NCBI GenBank assembly: GCA_014385025.1
Contig: JACRTB010000012.1
Coordinates: 1-64,000 of the forward strand
Origin: Yanshouia hominis
GTDB lineage: Bacteria > Bacillota > Clostridia > Oscillospirales > Ruminococcaceae
Direction of reading: 5' to 3'
Length of the DNA: 64,000 nucleotides
Under the pieces are notes generated by a model, which was not told the DNA's origin, made no database searches, and saw nothing but the letters and a program-made list of their open reading frames with translations. Position numbers and translations under genes: made by a program. Of this stretch, positions 30,860 to 39,686 are shown one piece after another. Positions within the stretch are counted from its first letter, which is position 1, and each line of letters starts with the position of its first letter.

Positions 30860-30969
30860 TGCACTCTCTTGAATGTTGGTGGAGATAAGCGGGATCGAAC
30901 CGCTGACCTCCTGAATGCCATTCAGGCGCTCTCCCAGCTGAGCTATACCCCCAGATTGTAGAGAGTGCA
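30860..30969. repeat. 10-bp inverted repeat enclosing tRNA-Ala
   Basis: TGCACTCTCT left of the tRNA is the exact reverse complement of AGAGAGTGCA right of it, just outside the mature ends. In the precursor RNA the arms could pair next to the acceptor stem as a processing aid, or they may reflect recombination at the ICE junction. Confidence 0.65.
30877..30952 (-). tRNA. tRNA-Ala (anticodon GGC)
   Basis: A complete 76-nt cloverleaf with encoded CCA. The acceptor stem GGGGGTA pairs with TATCTCC (two G-U pairs), D-arm GCTC/GAGC, anticodon stem CCTGA/TCAGG with loop ATGGCAT (anticodon GGC, alanine) and T-loop TTCGATC. Its 3' end faces the ICE end about 20 nt away. The likely promoter is at 31063-31091, with a degenerate tRNA copy in between. 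Confidence 0.95.
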
Positions 30970-30994
30970 TATTCGATTTTAGGTTTTGAACTGC

Positions 30995-31042
30995 GGGGGT
31001 ACGTAACCGCTTCAACTGGGCTCCCAGCTGAGCTATACCCCC
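30995..31042 (-). pseudogene. Degenerate 48-nt tRNA-Ala copy
   Basis: On the minus strand this starts with the same 22 nt as the tRNA-Ala (GGGGGTATAGCTCAGCTGGG and two more bases). It lacks the anticodon and T arms but ends in TACCCCC, which closes a perfect 7-bp acceptor-like stem. It is not a working tRNA. It lies between the promoter and the intact tRNA and is probably co-transcribed with it. Confidence 0.75.
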
Positions 31043-31062
31043 ATGTCTCGGCGACGTGTTAT

Positions 31063-31091
31063 ATAATATCATAGATAGATCAAAAAATCAA
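31063..31091 (-). promoter_or_regulatory. Promoter of the tRNA-Ala transcript
   Basis: Minus strand: TTGATT (31091-31086), 17-nt spacer, TATTAT (31068-31063), about 20 nt ahead of the degenerate tRNA copy and 110 nt ahead of the intact tRNA. Confidence 0.65.
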
Positions 31092-31561
31092 CCCCCTCTT
31101 TACAAAAAAACTCAAAATTTTTTTCGCGGTGTTTGTCAGTGGAGGTTAATCGCTTTTTGCGAGTTCTGACGGGCGTATTTCTTTGAAGCCTTTTTATTGG
31201 AACGGCCATGCCCATCATTTTGATGGCATCAGTTCCGCAGTTTCCCCCCTTACCGTCTTCCCTTTGAAGATCAGAACATGTTTTGCAAACAGAAGACCCG
31301 TGCACAACCAAACGCGGTGTTAAAAGATCCGCGTCTGACTTGTACGGGTCTCAGGTCCAAAGAATAACATGTGTTCGAAGTCGCAGAGGAATTCTGTGCT
31401 TCTATCTTGTCAATGGTTTTCGACCTTATTTTACCTTATCTTCCGGAACAGCCACTGAGACTACACCTATTTTGAACATGGAAAGGATACAGCAAAGCGA
31501 AGGGAAGCAACGGGACCTTCTATACGGCCAGTTCCGAAAGCGGGTAAAGTATTCCGGTTAT
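31092..31561. other. Gene-free chromosomal stretch
   Basis: Short frames on both strands lack ribosome binding sites and any family look. An AGACCCGT / ACGGGTCT pair (about 31304 and 31343) is the only notable dyad. No gene or clear terminator is seen. Confidence 0.5.
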
Positions 31562-32734
31562 TTAGAGCGCATCAATCGCTTCCTTTAGCCGCTTACAGCC
31601 CTCAACTATATTTTCATAGCTGTTTGCGAATGACATGCGAAGGTATCCTTCCCCGCCAGGGCCAAATACATCCCCGGGAACCAATGCGATTTTTGCCTTC
31701 TCCAACAAATAATCTGCAAGAACAGCAGATTTTATCCCAAGTTTCTTGCAATTGATAAAGATATAGAACGATCCCTTGGGACTCCGACAGGACAATCCTG
31801 AAATTTCATTGATTGACTTTGCGGCATAATCACGCCGGTCTTGATATTCCCGCACCATTCTCTGAACTTCATCGGCTTCATCACGCAGCGCTGTGATTGC
31901 CGCCATTTGTACAAAATTGGGTGCGCAGGTAGTATTATGCTGATGGAACTTGTTCATCACAGTAATATACTCTTCGGGCGCCGCCACATACCCAAGACGC
32001 CAACCATCCATGGCATATGCTTTAGACATACCATTCATCGTAAAGGTGCGTTCCTTCATGCCAGGCAGCGAGGCGATGCTGATATGCTTCTCTCCGTCAT
32101 AGATGAGCCGCTCATAAACTTCATCAGATATAACCATTAGATTATGTTCGATCGCAATACCGGCAAGTTCTCTGAGCATATTTTCTGTCAATACACCCCC
32201 GGTCGGATTATTCGGCGTAACGATCACAATGGCGCGTGTCTTATCTGTCAGCTTCGCGCGAATCTCTTCGAGGTCAATCTGAAATCCATTTTCTTCTATC
32301 AGGTGATAAGATACCGCTTTTGCGCCCAGAAAATTTGGCACATTGATGTAGTTGATCCACACGGGATCTGGAACTAAAATCTCATCACCTGCGTTCAGCA
32401 GAGTAGCCAGCACGGCAAAAACCGCTTCGGACAGGCCAACAGTGACAAGTATTTCGGTCGGTTGATATATGATATTGTTTTCCCGTCTGAGTTTGTCGGA
32501 AATGGCGCAGCGCAACTCCATAAGGCCAAAGTTCGACGTGTAATGAACCCTGCCCTCCGCTAACGCCTTGCAAGCCGCCTGTTTGATATAGTCCGGAGTA
32601 TCGAAGTCCGGACGGCCGATCTCGAAGTGGATAACCTTCTCACCCGCCCGCTCCATGGCCAATGCCTTTTCATTGACCTTGCGGATTCCCGAAGGCTCCA
32701 TGCGATTCATTCTTTCCGCAATTCTAACGCTCAT
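31562..32734 (-). CDS. PLP-dependent aminotransferase, class I/II (module A)
   Basis: A 390-residue aspartate-aminotransferase-fold enzyme. The start is taken as MSVRIAERMNRMEPSG, after AGGGG with a 7-nt spacer; the frame continues upstream without a ribosome binding site. Motifs: NPTGGV (about residue 170), the PLP lysine in NGMSKAYAMDGWRLGY (about 235) and RMSFANSYENI near the end. It is the last gene of a minus-strand group with RidA and a TAXI-TRAP transporter. It would transaminate the imported amino acid or its keto product; the substrate is unknown. Confidence 0.9.
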   Translation of the reverse strand: MSVRIAERMNRMEPSGIRKVNEKALAMERAGEKVIHFEIGRPDFDTPDYIKQAACKALAEGRVHYTSNFGLMELRCAISDKLRRENNIIYQPTEILVTVGLSEAVFAVLATLLNAGDEILVPDPVWINYINVPNFLGAKAVSYHLIEENGFQIDLEEIRAKLTDKTRAIVIVTPNNPTGGVLTENMLRELAGIAIEHNLMVISDEVYERLIYDGEKHISIASLPGMKERTFTMNGMSKAYAMDGWRLGYVAAPEEYITVMNKFHQHNTTCAPNFVQMAAITALRDEADEVQRMVREYQDRRDYAAKSINEISGLSCRSPKGSFYIFINCKKLGIKSAVLADYLLEKAKIALVPGDVFGPGGEGYLRMSFANSYENIVEGCKRLKEAIDAL

Positions 32735-32848
32735 AGATACACCCCTTTTATAGTTCGGAAAGCTGGACGTCTTGTTCGTCCGGCTTATGGGATTGTCTGT
32801 GAAATTGCCCCAGTAGTCACGATCTTTCTGCGGGCCTTTTAGGAACAC

Positions 32849-33277
32849 CTACTCCACAGCGCAGATCATCTGAATTTCCACCGGCGCTTCACCGGGCAAA
32901 GAACCCAAGCCGAGTGCTGCCCTCGCCGCAAACCCTGCGTCTCCAAGCTCGGTACAGAGGTATTCCGTCGCAAAGTCCGCCAATTTGGAATGGGCCTGAA
33001 AATTTGGAGCCGCATTGACATAGACGTTCAGAAAAAGCACCTGCTTGATCTTCTCTCTGGGGGCAAGCTGGTTCTGTGCGGCAATCAGCGCATTGCTGGT
33101 GGCCTGACAAACCGCATCGCGATAACTTTCCAGCGGCTGTTCGGCGGTCACCTTACCAGATAAGATCAAAACGCCGTTCTTGCGCGGCGTCATTCCAGCC
33201 GTAAAAATGAGGCTGCCAAAACGGGTTGCAGGTACATATTTGCCTTGCGGGATGGGAGCGACCTTTTCCATATTCAT
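32849..33277 (-). CDS. RidA-family enamine/imine deaminase (module A)
   Basis: A 142-residue RidA/YjgF protein preceded by GAAGGAGGATT. RidA proteins hydrolyse reactive enamine or imine intermediates such as 2-aminoacrylate formed by PLP enzymes. The family shape is clear (YVPATRFGSLIFTAGMTPRKNG at the start; VLFLNVYVNA; C-terminal GLGSLPGEAPVEIQMICAVE). The usual central Arg (near residue 105 in E. coli RidA) appears as AARAALG. It lies 115 nt upstream of the aminotransferase gene, which suits clearance of that enzyme's side products. Confidence 0.9.
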   Translation of the reverse strand: MNMEKVAPIPQGKYVPATRFGSLIFTAGMTPRKNGVLILSGKVTAEQPLESYRDAVCQATSNALIAAQNQLAPREKIKQVLFLNVYVNAAPNFQAHSKLADFATEYLCTELGDAGFAARAALGLGSLPGEAPVEIQMICAVE

Positions 33278-33683
33278 TTTTAATCCTCCTTCGTTGTGTA
33301 ATGGGCGGAGGTTTCAGCGTGTAAAACTCAGATCAATCGTACATTGCAGCAACTGTGGATGTCTGAATACCGCCTGTCAAACGCCGTTTTAATAGTTCGA
33401 ATCCAAGCCCGGTGTTTTTTTGACCGCATCTCCCTATTATGATCGAGACACCCATCGTGCCGCCCAAGATTCGACCGCCCGGCAAGAAGCAAGACGGTCG
33501 GAATCAGAACGGGGATATTTTGATCCTCTACAGTATAAAATTCATGTGAGGGGTCCTCAGGTTAGGCCCTGCCAATGTGGCAGGCCTCTTAAAACAGTTT
33601 TCTGTCCCAAGATTCCGCCAAAGCTTCGGCCGGATTCAACCACAGCGAATAGTTCCATTCACCTGAAAACCTCAAAGGCCTTA
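33278..33683. other. Non-coding stretch between TRAP permease and RidA genes
   Basis: No gene is supported. A hairpin at about 33,570-33,595 (GGCC-TGCC arms around AATGT, one bulge) could end the permease operon on the minus strand. The right-hand part presumably carries the promoter of the RidA/aminotransferase pair, but no convincing -10/-35 pair is visible. Confidence 0.4.
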
Positions 33684-35666
33684 TTAGCCGGCGTGAACCA
33701 TCTTTTGGGAATCTCTACGCTGCAGAAGCAGTAAACCGACCACCAGCACAAGACCAATCAGGTCGGTAAACGTTCCTGGATCGATCATTAGCAGGCCGCC
33801 AACAATCAACAATGCGGCGCGCCATACCGGTACCTTCGTGTATACATAACGCGATATACCGCAGGAAACGCCAAACAAACCAACAAATGATGTAATGACA
33901 ATCTGAATAATCTGCACCACCATCGATACGGTGCTGGTGCCTTCATCAAAAATGAAAAGCATCGCGGGATTGAGTCCGAAAATATAAGGAACGATAAAAG
34001 CGGCGATTGCCAAACGGGTTGCATTGATTGCCGTCTTCATCGGACGGGAGCCTGCAATGGCAGAACCTGCATATGCCGCCAGTGCCACGGGAGGTGTGAT
34101 ATCCGCAACAATGCCGAAATAAAATACAAACATATGCGCCGCAAGCATCGGAATGCCCATGCGGGTCAGGATCGGGGCGCAGGTTGTCGCCATGATGATG
34201 TAGTTTGCCGTCGTCGGGACACCCATGCCCAGCACGATACAGGTGATCATGGTCAGGAACATCGCAATAATCAAATGCCCGCCGGAAAGCTTGACGATCT
34301 CCGTAATAATGCTTTGACCAAGTCCCGTCATAGTGATCACGCCCGAGATCAAGCCTGCGACTCCGCAGGCAACCGCGACGGAAAGGCTGGACCTTGCGCC
34401 GCCTTCCAGAGCATCCAGAAAAGTGGTAAGGGTCATCCGGCTTTCTTTACGAACCATCGAAACAGCAATACAGGCCACCGTAGCGACCATTGCCGAGCGG
34501 GACATGGTGCGTCCCTCCAGAATCATCCATACCAAAAGGACCAACGGGAAAAGCAAATACCAGCTTCTCTTGAACAGGGCGAAGAAGTTGGGAAGCTCTT
34601 CGCGAGGAATTCCCCTCAACCCTAAACGCTTGGCCTCCAGATGCACCATGATAAAGATGCCGGAGAAATAGAGCGCCGCGGGAAGAATCGCGCGGGCGAT
34701 AATCGAGCCATAGGGCACGCCGGCCATTTCAGCCATCAGGAAGGCAGCCGCGCCCATAATGGGAGGCATAATCTGACCGCCGGTAGAAGCGGCCGCCTCC
34801 ACCGCGCCCGCAAATTCCGGTTGATAGCCGGTTCTTTTCATCAGCGGAATCGTCACAGCGCCCGTCGTTACCGTATTCCCTACGGACGAACCGGAAACCA
34901 TGCCGCACAGAGCGGAAGAAATGACGGCAACCTTCGCTGGGCCGCCGGAGGAGGAGCCCGCAATTGAGTTTGCCAGCTGGATGAAGAAATCGGAAATGCC
35001 CGTTTTCTCCAAAAATGCTCCAAAGATCACGAAAAGAACTACATAAGTGGAGCACACGCTGATGGGGGTACCAATCAAACCCGTAGTGGTATAAAACAGG
35101 TTGTAAATGATCAGGCGAAGCGAATAATCCCCAGAAGCAAACGCATACAGAATAAAAGCACTCGCAACAACCAGAAGCGGGATGCCTACCGCGCGGCGGC
35201 ATGCCTCCATCGCAACCAGAATGCCGATGATTCCCAGTACGATCTCGGTCTGTGAAATCATAATGCCACGGTTGATAATTGCGCGGAAATTGATGACAAA
35301 GTACAAATACGACGCCAACGTCGCTAAAATCATCACAATGTCATATAAAGGGATATGATTTACCCGTTTGCTCCCTTTCTTTGCCGGGAAAACCAGAAAT
35401 ACCAGAACAACCGCAAAGCCGAGGAACAGCGGCCGCCGGATACGCTCCTCCCACGAAAAGACCAGATTCATCAGGATGCATAGCGTGGTAAAAGCAATCA
35501 GAAGGGACCGGACCGCAACCTTGGCCTTTTTGGTATATTTGCGCACATTCGATTCCCGGTCGTACTTCTCCATGATTTCCTGCAGTTTTTCTGCTGTACT
35601 TTCATCCAAAGCGCCAGTCTCGGCAGCTGCTTCTAATGTTTCTTCCTTCTTATCGATATTACTCAT
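33684..35666 (-). CDS. TRAP transporter fused permease (DctQM-type), module A
   Basis: A 660-residue integral membrane protein with about 15-17 hydrophobic segments; the small (DctQ) and large (DctM) subunits are fused, as in TAXI-type TRAP systems. Typical DctM segments are seen, for example SAGSSSGGPAKVAVISSALCGMVSGSSVGNTVTTG-like Gly/Ser-rich loops near residue 240 and GMGVPTTANYI near 480. It would use an ion gradient to import a small carboxylate or amino acid delivered by the TAXI lipoprotein. It starts 3 nt after the DUF1850 gene, so the three genes form one operon. Confidence 0.92.
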   Translation of the reverse strand: MSNIDKKEETLEAAAETGALDESTAEKLQEIMEKYDRESNVRKYTKKAKVAVRSLLIAFTTLCILMNLVFSWEERIRRPLFLGFAVVLVFLVFPAKKGSKRVNHIPLYDIVMILATLASYLYFVINFRAIINRGIMISQTEIVLGIIGILVAMEACRRAVGIPLLVVASAFILYAFASGDYSLRLIIYNLFYTTTGLIGTPISVCSTYVVLFVIFGAFLEKTGISDFFIQLANSIAGSSSGGPAKVAVISSALCGMVSGSSVGNTVTTGAVTIPLMKRTGYQPEFAGAVEAAASTGGQIMPPIMGAAAFLMAEMAGVPYGSIIARAILPAALYFSGIFIMVHLEAKRLGLRGIPREELPNFFALFKRSWYLLFPLVLLVWMILEGRTMSRSAMVATVACIAVSMVRKESRMTLTTFLDALEGGARSSLSVAVACGVAGLISGVITMTGLGQSIITEIVKLSGGHLIIAMFLTMITCIVLGMGVPTTANYIIMATTCAPILTRMGIPMLAAHMFVFYFGIVADITPPVALAAYAGSAIAGSRPMKTAINATRLAIAAFIVPYIFGLNPAMLFIFDEGTSTVSMVVQIIQIVITSFVGLFGVSCGISRYVYTKVPVWRAALLIVGGLLMIDPGTFTDLIGLVLVVGLLLLQRRDSQKMVHAG

Positions 35667-35669
35667 TGT

Positions 35670-36203
35670 TTATCTCCTGTTCAAGCCTATCTTTTGTTCT
35701 ACGGTAAAAGATACCTTGCTGCTTTTTCCGCAAAGATTTCTCAAGCTGATCTCCTCGCCGTTGATGCGCAAAATATGATCCGAAATCGTCCCCACAAAAT
35801 AGATTAGCTCAGGAATTTCATAATTTATATTGCTGATAAGCATGCCTCCGTCGTTGGTATACGACAACATCTGTTCTCTTGAAATCTCTGTCGCTACGCC
35901 GGCCCCAAAGCTATAGTAAAGGCAGTAATCCAAAACGATTCTGTCGCGGCATAAAATGTAGCCTTCCGTCACTGGAGTCTTGTTAATGGAATGAACAAAG
36001 GCAATGCTGCATTTGTCCCCCTCTGTATACCTATATTGCGCATAGACTTCTCCGGTTTCCACATTACGCAGCGTAAAAAAGCAGCTTGGCTCTAGATTCA
36101 ACTTGAAGAAAAGCGCAGTGAAACAAAGTAACACTGCGCTTACAAAAACCGCAATCAAAAAATATTTTTTATTCTCGCGTCCCCAGGATATTTTTTGATA
36201 CAT
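35670..36203 (-). CDS. DUF1850 membrane-anchored protein (TRAP accessory)
   Basis: A 177-residue protein with one N-terminal membrane segment (about 13-33) and an external beta-rich domain containing FVHSINKTPVTEGY, the hallmark of DUF1850. This family is regularly encoded between TAXI receptor and fused permease genes. Its role is unknown, perhaps as a periplasm-facing adaptor. It sits 1 nt from the receptor gene and 3 nt from the permease gene. Module B has no such gene. Confidence 0.88.
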   Translation of the reverse strand: MYQKISWGRENKKYFLIAVFVSAVLLCFTALFFKLNLEPSCFFTLRNVETGEVYAQYRYTEGDKCSIAFVHSINKTPVTEGYILCRDRIVLDYCLYYSFGAGVATEISREQMLSYTNDGGMLISNINYEIPELIYFVGTISDHILRINGEEISLRNLCGKSSKVSFTVEQKIGLNRR

Positions 36204-36204
36204 C

Positions 36205-37227
36205 TTACATCAGGCCGATTTCTTTATAATACTTTACTGCGCCGGGATGGAACCCAATCGGTGCGCCTTCGAGCGCATATTCGGGGTCCAGCAGCTCGCC
36301 CTTGGCGTGACCGGCGGCGATGTCGGACTTATACTCGAACAGAGCCTTGGTAATTTCGTAAACGACATCTTCGGAGACATCATTGTTTACGACCAGACAC
36401 GCCTTCACCGTAACGGTGTTGCAATCTTCGGTGATGCAGCTGTAATCCCCTGCTTTGATGACTTCACGACTGTAGAAGGGATATTTCTCCATCAGGATTT
36501 TGGCATGCTCATCATCAATTTCAAGCAGCTTGTAATCATAAGTAGTGGCAAGCTCAGTCATCGCAGTGGTGGGAACGCCGGTGGTGGCAAGGAAAGCATC
36601 AATCTTGCCGTCCTTCATGGCTTCCGCAGAGTCCGCATAGCTCAGATTCATAATATTGCAGTCTTCAAAGCCGAAGCCATATGCGTCGAACACCTGAACC
36701 GCATTGTAGGAGGGGCCGGAACCGGCGTCACTGACTGAGATGTTTTTGCCGATCAAATCATCCCATGTCTTGATCTTGTCAGGATTGACGATCATGTGAA
36801 CCACTTCCGGATACAGTGTGGCAATCATCGAAACATTCTGAATTGGGGTTTCGCCCTCAAACATATCCGTGCCGTTATAACCGTAACTCAGGACATCATT
36901 CTGCGTCAAAATGATATTGGAGTCGCCGATCTGAATCAGCTGCATATTGGCCTTGGAAGCGCCGGTGGAGGTTACCTTCATCGAGACAACATCGCCAATT
37001 TTCTCATTCAGGACCTGCGCGATCACGCCGCCGTAAGCATAGTAAGTACCGGAGGTACCGCCGGTGGCAAGGTTCATTTTCAGCGGCTCACCGCTGGGAG
37101 CTGCGGGAGCGGCGGCAGAACCGGAAGCGGACACTGCGCCGCCAGAGGAGCTTGCTGTGCCTCCGCAGGCGGTAATGACCATGGCCAGTGCCATCAGGGC
37201 TGCAATGACAGAAAACTTTTTCATCAT
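36205..37227 (-). CDS. TAXI-family TRAP substrate-binding lipoprotein, module A
   Basis: A 340-residue extracellular receptor. The lipoprotein signal ends in VITAC with Cys21, followed by a Gly/Ser/Ala-rich tether. Mature motifs NLATGGTSGTYYAYGG and DAGSGPSYNAVQVFDAYG are typical of TAXI receptors. TAXI systems bind glutamate-like or other organic acids, but the ligand cannot be named from sequence. It heads the receptor-DUF1850-permease operon. It resembles the module B receptor in length and ending (HPGAVKYYKEIGLM against HPGAEKYYKEAGIL). Confidence 0.92.
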   Translation of the reverse strand: MMKKFSVIAALMALAMVITACGGTASSSGGAVSASGSAAAPAAPSGEPLKMNLATGGTSGTYYAYGGVIAQVLNEKIGDVVSMKVTSTGASKANMQLIQIGDSNIILTQNDVLSYGYNGTDMFEGETPIQNVSMIATLYPEVVHMIVNPDKIKTWDDLIGKNISVSDAGSGPSYNAVQVFDAYGFGFEDCNIMNLSYADSAEAMKDGKIDAFLATTGVPTTAMTELATTYDYKLLEIDDEHAKILMEKYPFYSREVIKAGDYSCITEDCNTVTVKACLVVNNDVSEDVVYEITKALFEYKSDIAAGHAKGELLDPEYALEGAPIGFHPGAVKYYKEIGLM

Positions 37228-37264
37228 TCCTACACTTCCTTACTTTACTAAAATTTTGACTGGA

Positions 37265-38143
37265 TCAGCTGTTCAGCGGTTGAGGTGCCGGTACATGCTC
37301 TATGCTTAATGGGGTTTTCAGCCCAACGCGCTCAGCAACGCTGCGATAGCTTTCGCAGTTGCCCGTTGTATAGATTCGGAATGTGCCTGCTCCGCCAGTG
37401 TTCAGAGCGTGCTCTCTTTCCAGATATTCCTTGACCTGTCTCGCCTGCGTCGCCGCAGGATTGATCAGATGAATAAGCTGCGGATAAAGCCGCTCGATGT
37501 TTTCCTGCACCAGCGGGAAGTGGGTGCAACCAAACACCAGAGAATCCAGCGCCGGATACTGTTCCAGCAGGCCGCCCAGCGTCTTGTTCAGCTCGGCATC
37601 GATACGGCCGCAGTCGAAATCTCCATCCTCAATCAGTCGTGCCAGCATAGGGCATCCCTGTGCATAAACTTTCATTTGTGGCTTTCTCTGGTGAATCAGA
37701 TGGGCGTAGCACTCTGTTTTGGCGGTAAACACAGTGGAAAGAACCCCTATCTGCTGTAAATCCATTCTGACCGCATCATCGCTGCCTGCCTGGACAATGC
37801 TAAAAATCTTAAAATCATAGTCAGGCTGATAATGGTCGATCATGGTGGAAATCGTATTGCAGGCAACCGCTACGGTCTTTACCTTTTTTTCTTTCAGAAA
37901 GTTCAAGCACTGCTTGGTCAGATGTACGATATCCTCTCCGGAACGATTTCCGTATGGATTGTTCTTTCCATCACCGAGATAGATGACATCCTCCTCCGGA
38001 AGAATTTTTTGCAGTTCCTTTACCACGGTAAAGCCACCGAGACCGCCGTCCATTACTCCGATAGGCGCTTTCGCATCTATTACGACCCTCTCCTTTCGAA
38101 ATATCCTTATTATTTCCTGCGGATTCATTGCTGCGGCATTCAA
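37265..38143 (-). CDS. Glutamate/aspartate racemase family protein
   Basis: A 292-residue MurI/Asp-racemase-fold enzyme. The TTG at 38143 is preferred because AAGGGGG lies 5 nt upstream; the ATG at 38128 has no ribosome binding site. Both catalytic cysteines are present (VAVACNTIS and FGCTHFPL), supporting stereoinversion of an acidic amino acid. The usual DSG near the N-terminus reads DGG (GVMDGGLGG), an unusual change. Being in line with the TAXI operon rather than cell-wall genes, it may convert a D-amino acid for catabolism. A second role in D-Glu supply cannot be excluded. Confidence 0.82.
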   Translation of the reverse strand: MNAAAMNPQEIIRIFRKERVVIDAKAPIGVMDGGLGGFTVVKELQKILPEEDVIYLGDGKNNPYGNRSGEDIVHLTKQCLNFLKEKKVKTVAVACNTISTMIDHYQPDYDFKIFSIVQAGSDDAVRMDLQQIGVLSTVFTAKTECYAHLIHQRKPQMKVYAQGCPMLARLIEDGDFDCGRIDAELNKTLGGLLEQYPALDSLVFGCTHFPLVQENIERLYPQLIHLINPAATQARQVKEYLEREHALNTGGAGTFRIYTTGNCESYRSVAERVGLKTPLSIEHVPAPQPLNS

Positions 38144-38309
38144 AGTCACCCCCTTCCCTTCTCGGTTCAGCAATGGGCGAATTTGGAGCAGCAAGTTGAA
38201 AGGGAGGATTCCAGATCACTGCTGCTCATAAAGATTCAACAGGATTCACCCTAAATCCGCTAGAAATCTGAAAAAATAAATAAAAATATTTTCAAAAACG
38301 ATTTATTAT

Positions 38310-38339
38310 TTGCAATTATTAACTAATGTATATTATAAT
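38310..38339 (+). promoter_or_regulatory. Candidate LysR promoter in an AT-rich divergent intergenic region
   Basis: TTGCAA (38310-38315), 18-nt spacer, TATAAT (38334-38339), about 75 nt upstream of the LysR start. The whole 38250-38400 stretch is strongly AT-rich, typical of a shared LysR-type control region for both divergent units. Confidence 0.5.
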
Positions 38340-38413
38340 AAGAATATCCCCATATTGTAAAATTCGAAATACATGATCAAACCTATAAGCATTTAGATAT
38401 AAGAGGTTTCACG

Positions 38414-39355
38414 ATGCTGAATTATAAGGATTACGTTTATGCCGTTTACCGGGAAGGCAGCTTTTCGAAAGCAGCAAAAAGTCTGTATGTTTCCCAGCCA
38501 TGGTTGAGCACGACCATTAAAAAGGCCGAGCAGGAATTTGGAATCAGTATCTTTAACCGCAGCACCACTCCGATTTCGCTGACCGAATCAGGAAAGTACT
38601 ATATTGCGCAGATCGAAAAAATCCTGCAGATTGAGCATGAAATGCAGGAGTATTTTTCAGTTTCGGACAAGGTTGGCCGCGGACATCTTTCCATAGGAAG
38701 CTCGACATTTTTTTGCGTGCACGTGCTTCCCTCGCTGTTGAGCAGATTCCGCCAGCGTTTTCCCCAGATTTCTTTAAGTCTTCTTGAAAACTCGCCCGAA
38801 TATCTTGTGAAAAAACTTTTAAACCGGGATATTGATATGATGATCGAAGCGGAGGCACTCAAGCATAAAGAATATGTCTCCCTGCCTCTTTTTACTGAGG
38901 AGATTATGCTTGCGGTCCCGGCATGTAATCCGATCAATGAAGAACTGGCTGAATATGCTTACACCTTCTCTGAGCTGTCGGCGCAGGAAAAAAATGAATA
39001 CAGTAAGCCCGCCGTATCCATCGGGAAGTTCGCCAATGAACCCTTTTTGTTTCTGCAGCAGGAAAACGACATCTATGTGCGCGGGATGCAGATCTGTAAA
39101 AACGCAGGCTTTACTCCCAACGTCCGTCTGTATCTCAATCAGATGGTTTCCTCCTATTACCTGGCCTGCGACGGATATGGGATTGCTTTTATTCGTTCGA
39201 TTATTCCCAAATATGTGGCATATTCAGATCAGATTCTCTTTTATCGGCTGACGGATTCCCTGGTAAAACGAAATATCTATCTCTCCTACTGTGAGAGCAA
39301 TGTATCCCCGCTTCAGCAGCTGCTGATTGACTTCATCGCGGCTCAAATGACATGA
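38414..39355 (+). CDS. LysR-family transcriptional regulator
   Basis: A 313-residue regulator with an N-terminal winged HTH (residues 1-60; GSFSKAAKSLYVSQPWLSTTIKKAEQEFG) and a periplasmic-binding-like effector domain (about 88-300). It is transcribed divergently from the racemase/TAXI operon across 270 nt of AT-rich DNA, the classic setting for LysR control of the neighbouring catabolic genes. The effector is probably the imported substrate or a metabolite of it (inferred). Confidence 0.9.
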   Translation: MLNYKDYVYAVYREGSFSKAAKSLYVSQPWLSTTIKKAEQEFGISIFNRSTTPISLTESGKYYIAQIEKILQIEHEMQEYFSVSDKVGRGHLSIGSSTFFCVHVLPSLLSRFRQRFPQISLSLLENSPEYLVKKLLNRDIDMMIEAEALKHKEYVSLPLFTEEIMLAVPACNPINEELAEYAYTFSELSAQEKNEYSKPAVSIGKFANEPFLFLQQENDIYVRGMQICKNAGFTPNVRLYLNQMVSSYYLACDGYGIAFIRSIIPKYVAYSDQILFYRLTDSLVKRNIYLSYCESNVSPLQQLLIDFIAAQMT

Positions 39356-39686
39356 TTGCTTCCAATATGCGCGGGTTTCGCGCGCATATTATTGGCCATA
39401 TGCGTAATGATATCCATATCTCTCATTTGGAATGTGATCTACTCTGTATGCCGTTCACTGTAACACAGCCCTCCGCTTTAGATACGGTTGACCAACTCAC
39501 AGTAATTTCAGCAAACGGAGCTTCTTAATTTAAAGATTTTCAATTTTTACCGCCTTGAACAGCGATTCCCATATCAAAACAAACAACAGAAGCATGAGCA
39601 GTTCTTTCGGAGCCGCTCATGCTTCTGTTTCCTATTTTATGCTGCCAATGTATCCGGTGGCCACTTCTATGAGAAAATGGGAACTA
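39356..39686. terminator. Convergent intergenic region with two terminator hairpins
   Basis: Hairpin 1 (39364-39390): AATATGCGCG and CGCGCATATT, 10-bp stem, 9 nt after the LysR stop. Hairpin 2 (39585-39629): AACAGAAGCATGAGC and GCTCATGCTTCTGTT, 15-bp perfect stem with T-rich tails on both strands, serving the convergent M24 gene. There is no gene between them. Confidence 0.8.

Noticed and set aside
30995..31042. Second functional tRNA-Ala
   Set aside because: Lacks anticodon and T arms; only the 5' part and a closing acceptor strand remain.
31283..31588. Small gene next to the aminotransferase 3' end
   Set aside because: No start signal or family look; runs into the aminotransferase coding region on the other strand.
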